Shown here: one piece after another, positions 1 through 4,687 of the stretch
How positions within the stretch are numbered: the stretch's first letter is position 1
Layout of the letters: every line of letters begins with the position of its first letter
Origin: Acidimicrobiales bacterium
Lineage (GTDB): Bacteria > Actinomycetota > Acidimicrobiia > Acidimicrobiales > Palsa-688
Direction: 5' to 3'
Assembly (NCBI GenBank): GCA_019241495.1
Contig: JAFAWZ010000092.1
Coordinates: forward strand, 1 to 7,417
Length of the DNA stretch: 7,417 nucleotides
Position numbers and translations under genes: made by a program
The notes under the pieces: model-generated
What the model saw: only the letters and a program-made list of their open reading frames with translations
Told to the model about the DNA's origin: nothing
The model's database searches: none

Positions 1-1
1 C

Positions 2-238
2 GCTGCCGTTCATCTGTTCGGCGATGCGGTCGAGGATCCTCTTGCCGAGCTCGGGATGGAACACCTCGCGTCCACGGAACATGATCGTGATCTTGACCTT
101 GTGGCCTTCGCCGAGGAAGCGGGCCACCTGGCGGGTCTTGGTCTCGAAGTCGCCGGGACCGATCTTCGGCCGGTACTTCATCTCCTTGATGCCGCTGCTC
201 GTTGTCTTGCGCCGGGACTCTTTGGCCCGTTGCGCCTC
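2..238 (-). pseudogene. infC: Inverted partial infC (IF-3) fragment, second diverged copy
   Basis: Read on the - strand from 238 down to 2, this gives 79 codons without a stop. They encode the end of the IF-3 N-domain and linker (EAQRAKESRRK) and most of the C-domain, including KEMKYRPKI, HKVKITIMFRGRE and HPELGKRIL. The gene piece enters at the left edge of the window by its 3' side and breaks off at about 236-241, so the N-domain and start are absent. By hand alignment it matches the direct infC at 63 of 79 residues and about 88% of bases over 27-236. Many changes are synonymous or conservative, so it looks like part of a gene that evolved as a working IF-3. It could be a real inverted duplicate. 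It could also be sequence from a related genome joined in by a chimeric read or assembly error. As it stands it cannot make a complete IF-3. Confidence 0.85.
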
Positions 239-615
239 GTCGATGTGGACAGCAAGCAGCTGGGGATCAAACCCCTGCCCGAAGCTCTCTCCATCGCCCG
301 ACAACGTGATCTCGATCTGGTGGAGGTGGCGCCCGACGCCAACCCGCCCGTGTGCCGGATCATGGACTTCAACCGGTTCAAGTATGAAGCGGCCCAGAGG
401 GCCAAGGAGTCCCGGCGCAAAGCCACGAGCACCAGCATCAAGGAGATGAAGTACCGCCCGAAGATCGGGTCGGGAGACTTCGACACCAAGACCCGCCAGG
501 TCGCCCGCTTCCTCGGCGACGGCCACAAGGTCAAGATCACGATCATGTTCCGGGGCCGCGAGATGAGCCATCCCGAGCTCGGGAAGAAGATCCTCGATCA
601 GGTCGCCGAGCAGGT
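12..615. repeat. Diverged inverted repeat of infC sequence (arms 12-236 and 391-615)
   Basis: Position p in the left arm pairs with position 627-p in the right arm without any gap that I can find. Hand comparison of 27-236 with 391-600 gives 26 mismatches in 210 positions. The best block is 87-146 against 481-540, with 3 mismatches in 60. Matching decays below about position 12 and stops abruptly just past 236. The spacer, about 237-390, is unique sequence and codes for the N-domain of the direct infC. Both arms lie inside infC coding sequence, so this is a gene-piece inversion and not a transposon terminal repeat. Confidence 0.85.
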
Positions 616-973
616 CGCTTCGGTGGCCAAGGTCGAGGCCGCTCCCAAGCTCGACGGTCGCAACATGGTGATGGTCCTCGCCCCGGATCGCCGAGCTCAG
701 GTCCGCAAGGCCCCGACGAGCGCCGGTTCCAGCGAGGACCCGTCACTGAACGGCGACCGGCCCGCCGCTCCGACGGAACCGCCGAGCGACGCCACCCGAC
801 CGGCCGAGGCATCGCAGCCGGCCCAGGCCCTGGCCACGGTCAGCCCGACCAGCACGAGTCAGGCCCAGACATCGCCCACCAGACCACTAGCAGCCGGATC
901 CACAACCCCAACCAACGGGGGCACCTCGAGCGACCAGCTGCCCCAGGGCGGAACCCCGCCGAGCCCCAACTGA
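233..973 (+). CDS. infC: Translation initiation factor IF-3, 5' end replaced by a chimeric junction
   Basis: IF-3 binds the 30S subunit, keeps it apart from 50S and helps check initiator tRNA and start-codon pairing. IF-3 homology begins at the RLVDVD stretch (codon at 233) and runs through KQLGIKP, LDLVEVAPDANPPVCRIMDF (N-domain), a charged linker, then KVKITIMFRGRE and DGRNMVMVLAP (C-domain). About 10-15 N-terminal residues expected of the family (normally near an INxRIR motif) are missing, because the upstream bases are an inverted infC piece. The frame stays open back to an ATG at 56, but those residues are antisense of the inverted copy and not real IF-3. A GTG at 245 is the nearest in-frame start candidate on the IF-3 side. 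After the C-domain, from about base 713, come some 86 residues rich in Pro, Ala, Ser and Thr and probably disordered. rpmI follows after 25 bases. Identity is sure; the 5' end is not trustworthy. Confidence 0.93.
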   Translation, partial: RLVDVDSKQLGIKPLPEALSIARQRDLDLVEVAPDANPPVCRIMDFNRFKYEAAQRAKESRRKATSTSIKEMKYRPKIGSGDFDTKTRQVARFLGDGHKVKITIMFRGREMSHPELGKKILDQVAEQVASVAKVEAAPKLDGRNMVMVLAPDRRAQVRKAPTSAGSSEDPSLNGDRPAAPTEPPSDATRPAEASQPAQALATVSPTSTSQAQTSPTRPLAAGSTTPTNGGTSSDQLPQGGTPPSPN

Positions 974-998
974 ACCGACAACAGGAGTCGAGCCCGAA

Positions 999-1193
999 AT
1001 GCCGAAGATGAAGACCGACCGGGGCGCTGCCAAGCGCTTCAAGATCACGGGCAGCGGCAAGCTGCGCCGCCGCCGGGCTTTTCGGTCCCACATCCTGGAG
1101 AAGAAGCCGACCACCCGCACCCGCCGCCTGGCACGAGAGGCCGATGTGGCCCCCGGCGACGTGAAAGCGGTCAAGCGTCTCCTCGGGATCTGA
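999..1193 (+). CDS. rpmI: 50S ribosomal protein L35
   Basis: Small, very basic large-subunit protein of 64 residues, the usual length for L35. It starts MPKMKTDRGAAKRFKITGSG, which is the family signature, followed by the KLRRRRAFRSHILEKK stretch and a C-terminal helix ending KAVKRLLGI. Lys and Arg dominate, as expected for a protein buried in 23S rRNA. The ATG is preceded by AGGAG at 983-987, 11 bases upstream. It lies 25 bases after infC and 80 bases before rplT, in the classic infC-rpmI-rplT order, so the three are very likely cotranscribed. In several bacteria L20 represses this operon by binding its mRNA; I see no clear pseudoknot or hairpin here that would show the same. Confidence 0.97.
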   Translation: MPKMKTDRGAAKRFKITGSGKLRRRRAFRSHILEKKPTTRTRRLAREADVAPGDVKAVKRLLGI

Positions 1194-1260
1194 TCCAGGC
1201 TACCTCGCCGCCCTCACCCACTTCCGTCCTCCGACAACCCGTCCTCTGACTTTCCATCTG

Positions 1261-1267
1261 AAAGGAG
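1261..1267 (+). promoter_or_regulatory. Shine-Dalgarno of rplT
   Basis: AAAGGAG lies 6 bases before the ATG at 1274, a near-ideal site and the strongest ribosome binding site in the window. It follows an 80-base, pyrimidine-rich gap between rpmI and rplT and fixes the rplT start. Confidence 0.8.
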
Positions 1268-1273
1268 CCTCCG

Positions 1274-1675
1274 ATGGCCCGGGTCAAGCGCGCCGTCCAC
1301 AGCAAGAAGCATCGCCGAGCCGTACTCGAGCAGGCCCAGGGCTATTTCGGCAACAAGAGCCGCAGCTACCGGGCGGCTCACGAGCAGGTAATGCACTCGA
1401 TGCAGTACGCCTTTCGGGACCGGCGGGCCCGCAAAGGTGACTTCCGCCAGCTGTGGATCCAACGCATCAACGCAGCCGCCCGTATCCATGGGATGAGCTA
1501 CAGCCGGCTCATTGCCGGTCTCCGCGAAGCTGGGGTGGAGGTCGACCGGAAGATCCTGTCCGACCTGGCCGTCACCGACGAAGCGGCGTTCGCCGCCTTG
1601 GTCGAGGTGGCTCGCGCCGCGCTGGAGACCGGTGGGGCCAAGGCGGAGGCTCCGGCCGGGGCCGCCACCGCCTGA
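1274..1675 (+). CDS. rplT: 50S ribosomal protein L20
   Basis: L20 binds 23S rRNA early and is needed for 50S assembly. The 133-residue product starts MARVKRAVHSKKHRRAVLEQ and continues with GYFGNKSRSYRAAHEQVMHS, YAFRDRRARKGDFRQLWIQR and INAAARIHGMSYSRLIAGL, all standard L20 blocks. The basic N-terminal helix threads into rRNA, and the C-terminal globular part (about residues 60-118) ends near DEAAFAALVEVA. A short Ala/Gly/Glu-rich tail of roughly 15 residues extends past the usual family end. The start is set by a strong Shine-Dalgarno at 1261-1267. Its TGA (1673-1675) lies in the same frame as the methyltransferase downstream, with no other stop between them. Confidence 0.97.
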   Translation: MARVKRAVHSKKHRRAVLEQAQGYFGNKSRSYRAAHEQVMHSMQYAFRDRRARKGDFRQLWIQRINAAARIHGMSYSRLIAGLREAGVEVDRKILSDLAVTDEAAFAALVEVARAALETGGAKAEAPAGAATA

Positions 1676-1759
1676 CCGTCGGGCCCGATCCTGCAGGGCA
1701 CCCATTCGTTCCGGAGCCGAGCGGTCCGGGACCTTCGCGCCCTCACAGGCGACCGCCGG

Positions 1760-2527
1760 GTGCGGTGGGAGGAGCGCCGGTTCGTCGTACAGGGACCCAA
1801 GCTCCTCGGAGAGGCCCTGAATGCAGGGGTGGTGCCCGACGCCGTCTACCTCGACGCGGCCGGGTCGAACCACACCTGCCGGACCCTGGCCGAGCGGGCC
1901 CGTGACCACGGGACGGAGGTGTTCGAGCTCGCCGCCGGCGTCCTCGCTCGAGCCTCAGACGAGGTCAACCCCCAACCCGTAGCGGCCGTCGTTCCCATGG
2001 TGGACGTACCCCTCGTCTCTCTGGCCGAGCCCATCCCCTCAGTCCTCTTGGTCTGCGTGGCCGTCCAGGATCCAGGAAACGCCGGCACCGTCGTGCGCTC
2101 CGCGGCCGCCTCCGGGGTGGGGGCGGTAATCTTCTGCGCGGGTGCCGTCGACATCTTCAACCCGAAGGCAGTGCGCGCCTCAGCCGGCGCTGTCTTCCAC
2201 GTGCCCATCGTCGCCGGGCCTGGCCCGGCCGAAGTTCTCGGTCAGCTCGGTGACTGGGGGTTCACTCGCCTGGCCACCGTCGCCAGAGGCGGTCGCGACT
2301 ACGCCACCGTCGATCTGGGCTCGCCGACCGCCCTGGTGCTCGGAAGCGAGACCCATGGGCTGCCCGACAGCCTCACCGACCGCCTCGACGGGCGGGTGAC
2401 CATCCCCATGGCCTCATCCAGCGAATCTCTGAACGTGGCCATGGCGGCGACCATCTTGTGCTTCGAGGCGGCCCGGCGCGGCCGGGCGGACCGGCCGGGA
2501 GAGGCCGGAGCCGGGCCACCCCGATGA
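1760..2527 (+). CDS. SpoU/TrmH-family RNA 2'-O-methyltransferase
   Basis: Transfers a methyl group from S-adenosylmethionine to a ribose 2'-OH in rRNA or tRNA; the exact nucleotide cannot be read from the sequence. Residues are counted from GTG 1760. The N-terminal substrate-binding part (RRFVVQGPKLLGEALNAG) is followed by the SPOUT knot. Motif 1 is DPGNAGTVVRSA (104-115, likely catalytic Arg113), motif 2 is LGSETHGLP (194-202), and motif 3 is IPMASSSESLNVAMA (215-229). The GTG at 1760 has no Shine-Dalgarno and cuts into the conserved N-terminus. Family-like sequence (RAVRDLRALTGDRR) is encoded in frame upstream from about 1715, with no ATG, GTG or TTG back to the rplT stop. The true start may therefore be CTG 1691 or ATC 1688. 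The C-terminus is Gly/Pro/Arg-rich, and the stop overlaps the ATG of the histidine kinase. Family is sure; start and target are not. Confidence 0.92.
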   Translation: MRWEERRFVVQGPKLLGEALNAGVVPDAVYLDAAGSNHTCRTLAERARDHGTEVFELAAGVLARASDEVNPQPVAAVVPMVDVPLVSLAEPIPSVLLVCVAVQDPGNAGTVVRSAAASGVGAVIFCAGAVDIFNPKAVRASAGAVFHVPIVAGPGPAEVLGQLGDWGFTRLATVARGGRDYATVDLGSPTALVLGSETHGLPDSLTDRLDGRVTIPMASSSESLNVAMAATILCFEAARRGRADRPGEAGAGPPR

Positions 2528-3588
2528 GCCAGCGAGAGCTGTTGGACCGGCTGCCCGACGGGATCCTCCTCCTCGACTCCTCCCGCTGCATCACCGGGGT
2601 GAACAGCGCGATGCTCGCTCTCACCGGCTTCGGGGAGAACGAGCTGGTTGGCCGCAGCTGCGACGGTCTGATCGACTGGCATGACAGCAGCGGCCGGGAA
2701 CCGGCGGGCGGAGCTTGGCCGGCGCCGACGCGCCTGCGCGGCACCAAGGCGATCACCCCCCAACTGGTGCTGGTCCACCGGGCCGGCGCCGATCCCGTGC
2801 CCATGACCGTGACGGGCACCTACGACCGCGACAGCGGCGGCCACCTCTCGGGGGCGGTGCTCAGCCTCCGCCCGCCGCCTCGGGGGCGGCCCCGTGTCCC
2901 GGGTGGAATCGAGATCGTGTCCACCGTCAGCCACGAGCTGCGCAGCCCGCTCACCTCGGTAAAGGGATACACCAGCCTCATGCTCAACCGGTGGGAGCGG
3001 CTGACCGACGAGCAGAAGAAGATGATGCTCGGGCAGGTGAACCACGACGCCGATCGGGTGACCCGCCTGATCACCGAACTGCTCGACATCAGCCGGCTCG
3101 AGACCGGTCGCCTCACCCTGCGCCGCCAGATGATCGAGGTGCCCCGCCTGGCCGCGTGCGTGGTCGAGAAGGTCGCCCTGGAGTACCCGCAGCTCGAGGC
3201 GAGAACGGTCTTCCCCCCGTCGTTTCCCAAGGTCTACGCCGATCCCGACAAGATCGAGCAGGTCCTCACCAACCTGGTCGAGAACGCCTGCAAGTACGCG
3301 TCTCCCCGCGGCCTGGTCATCGACGGGACCGTGGAACACGACGCGGTGACCGTGCGGGTCCACGATCAGGGAGAAGGCATCCCGGCTTCGGACATACCCA
3401 AGGTGTTCACCAAGTTCTTCCGCCGAGCGAGCGGGCGGCCCACCGGGTCGGGGCTCGGCCTTTGGATCAGCCGGGGCCTGGTCGAGTCGCACGGCGGGGA
3501 GCTGCAGGCCGAATCAAATGTCGGCAAGGGATCGACTTTTCGGTTTACCCTTCCTCTTCTCGATCTCGACCGGCTCCAGGAATCGTGA
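2524..3588 (+). CDS. Soluble PAS-domain sensor histidine kinase
   Basis: A 354-residue two-component sensor kinase. Residues about 5-118 form a PAS-like sensor domain (LLDRLPDGILLLDSSRCITGV at its start). An Arg/Pro-rich linker leads to the HisKA dimerisation helices with the H-box STVSHELRSPLTS, where His137 is the likely phosphorylated residue. The ATPase domain (about 237-348) has the N-box NLVENACKY (Asn250, Asn254), the G1 box DQGEGIP (Asp281) and the G2 box GSGLGL (308-313), so all catalytic boxes look intact. There is no signal peptide or membrane segment, so it should act in the cytoplasm. The ATG shares four bases (ATGA) with the methyltransferase stop, and its own stop overlaps the pheS GTG, which suggests translational coupling on both sides. 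A longer reading from TTG 2458 would lie inside the methyltransferase and adds only low-complexity residues. No response regulator is visible, so the signal and partner are unknown. Confidence 0.93.
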   Translation: MSQRELLDRLPDGILLLDSSRCITGVNSAMLALTGFGENELVGRSCDGLIDWHDSSGREPAGGAWPAPTRLRGTKAITPQLVLVHRAGADPVPMTVTGTYDRDSGGHLSGAVLSLRPPPRGRPRVPGGIEIVSTVSHELRSPLTSVKGYTSLMLNRWERLTDEQKKMMLGQVNHDADRVTRLITELLDISRLETGRLTLRRQMIEVPRLAACVVEKVALEYPQLEARTVFPPSFPKVYADPDKIEQVLTNLVENACKYASPRGLVIDGTVEHDAVTVRVHDQGEGIPASDIPKVFTKFFRRASGRPTGSGLGLWISRGLVESHGGELQAESNVGKGSTFRFTLPLLDLDRLQES

Positions 3589-4679
3589 CCACCCCCCCCA
3601 ATCCCGATCTCGAATACATCACTGCTGCCGCGGCGGCCGCTCTCGACGAGGGGCGACGCCGGTTGGACTCCGCCACTACTGCCGCTCAGTTCAGCGAAGC
3701 GGAGCGCGACGTGCTCGGGAAGCGGTCGGCTCTCGCCACGCTCAACACCCTCCTCGGGCGCGCCCCCCAAGCCGACCGCAAGGCCGCCGGCGCGGCCATC
3801 CACGCCGCTCTCGTCGCCCTGCGGGAGTTCGCGGCCGAGCTTTCAGGGGACTGGGAGGCTCGACGCAGGGAAGAGCGGATCAGCGCCGAGCGCTTGGATC
3901 TGACCGAATACTCGGCCGGCCCGGCGCTCCCTCCCCTCCCAGGGACGCGGCGCGGCATCGGGCATCTGCACCTGGTCACCCAGACCCGCGACGAGCTGGA
4001 GGACACCTTCGTGGCCATGGGCTTCACCGTGGCCGAAGGCCCAGAAGCCGAGACCGACTGGTACAACTTCGAGGCCCTCAACATGCCCCCCGCCCACCCC
4101 GCCCGGGGCATGTGGGACACCCTCTATCTGCGCCTCGGGCCGCCTGAGTCGGTGCTCCTGCGCACCCACACGTCCCCCGTACAGATCCGCCTGATGGAGT
4201 CGGGCCAACTGCCCATATACAGCGTCATGCCGGGACGTTGCTACCGGCGCGACACCCCCGACGCCCGCCACCTCCCCGTCTTCCACCAGATCGAAGGTCT
4301 GGTCGTCGACGAGGGCATCACCTTCGGGGACATGGCCGGAGTGATCGAGTCGTTCACGACCGCCTTTTTCGGACCGGACATCCATTCCCGCTTGCGACCC
4401 TCCTATTTTCCGTTTACCGAACCGTCGGCCGAGTTCGAGGTCACCTGCCCCATCTGCTCCGGCTCTGGGTGCCGCACCTGCAGCGGATCGGGGTGGATCG
4501 AGCTGGGGGGCTGCGGGATGGTCGACCCGAACGTGTTCGCCGCGGTCCATGTCGACTCCGAGAAGTACAGCGGTTTCGCCTTCGGCTTCGGCATCGATCG
4601 TCTGGCCCAAGTCCGTGCCGAGCTGTCGGACATGCGGCACCTCCTCGACAACGACGTCCGTTTCCTCACCCAGTTCTAG
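3585..4679 (+). CDS. pheS: Phenylalanyl-tRNA synthetase, alpha subunit
   Basis: Catalytic subunit of the alpha2beta2 class II enzyme that charges tRNA-Phe; 364 residues, close to the family norm. An N-terminal coiled coil (about 10-100, with LGKRSALATLNTLLG) would contact tRNA. The class II core begins near HLHLV (127-131). THTSPVQIR (194-202), FHQIEG (233-238) and the motif 3 block GFGIDRL (334-340) mark the active site. Four cysteines in the pattern CxxC-x4-CxxC (288, 291, 296, 299), followed by GWIELGGCGMVDPNV, are typical of bacterial PheS. The GTG at 3585 overlaps the histidine kinase stop (GTGA) and has only a weak CAGGA upstream. The frame is open much further back, but that part is antiphase to the kinase and carries no PheS homology. 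A run of eight C bases follows the start. pheT begins 8 bases after the stop. Confidence 0.96.
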   Translation: MTTPPNPDLEYITAAAAAALDEGRRRLDSATTAAQFSEAERDVLGKRSALATLNTLLGRAPQADRKAAGAAIHAALVALREFAAELSGDWEARRREERISAERLDLTEYSAGPALPPLPGTRRGIGHLHLVTQTRDELEDTFVAMGFTVAEGPEAETDWYNFEALNMPPAHPARGMWDTLYLRLGPPESVLLRTHTSPVQIRLMESGQLPIYSVMPGRCYRRDTPDARHLPVFHQIEGLVVDEGITFGDMAGVIESFTTAFFGPDIHSRLRPSYFPFTEPSAEFEVTCPICSGSGCRTCSGSGWIELGGCGMVDPNVFAAVHVDSEKYSGFAFGFGIDRLAQVRAELSDMRHLLDNDVRFLTQF

Positions 4680-4681
4680 GA
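4678..4681 (+). promoter_or_regulatory. Shine-Dalgarno of pheT overlapping the pheS stop
   Basis: AGGA includes the last two bases of the pheS TAG and lies 6 bases before the pheT ATG at 4688. This supports that start over in-frame codons inside pheS. It also suggests that ribosomes finishing pheS can restart on pheT, which would help keep the two subunits balanced. Confidence 0.6.
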
Positions 4682-4687
4682 CCTGTT

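Noticed and set aside
56..232. N-terminal extension of IF-3 from ATG 56
   Set aside because: These codons are the antisense reading of the inverted infC piece, so the residues are not IF-3. The open frame there is accidental.
1194..1273. L20-type regulatory structure in the rpmI-rplT gap
   Set aside because: Only a 5-base complementarity (AGGCT with AGCCT) was found, with a very long loop and no pseudoknot pattern.
2299..3492. Long open frame on the - strand (397 codons)
   Set aside because: It lies fully antisense to the methyltransferase and histidine kinase, whose motifs are clear. Its low-complexity Arg/Pro/Gly/His content is typical of shadow frames in GC-rich DNA.
2715..3584. Upstream in-frame extension of pheS into the histidine kinase
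   Set aside because: The frame is open only by chance. The histidine kinase is coded there in another frame, and PheS homology begins after GTG 3585.
3843..4640. Long open frame on the - strand (265 codons)
   Set aside because: Antisense to the pheS catalytic core, with Gly/Val/His-rich filler sequence and no ribosome binding site supporting it.
4238..4687. Upstream in-frame extension of pheT into pheS
   Set aside because: This part overlaps the conserved pheS catalytic region in another frame, while ATG 4688 has a Shine-Dalgarno and a typical PheT N-terminus.
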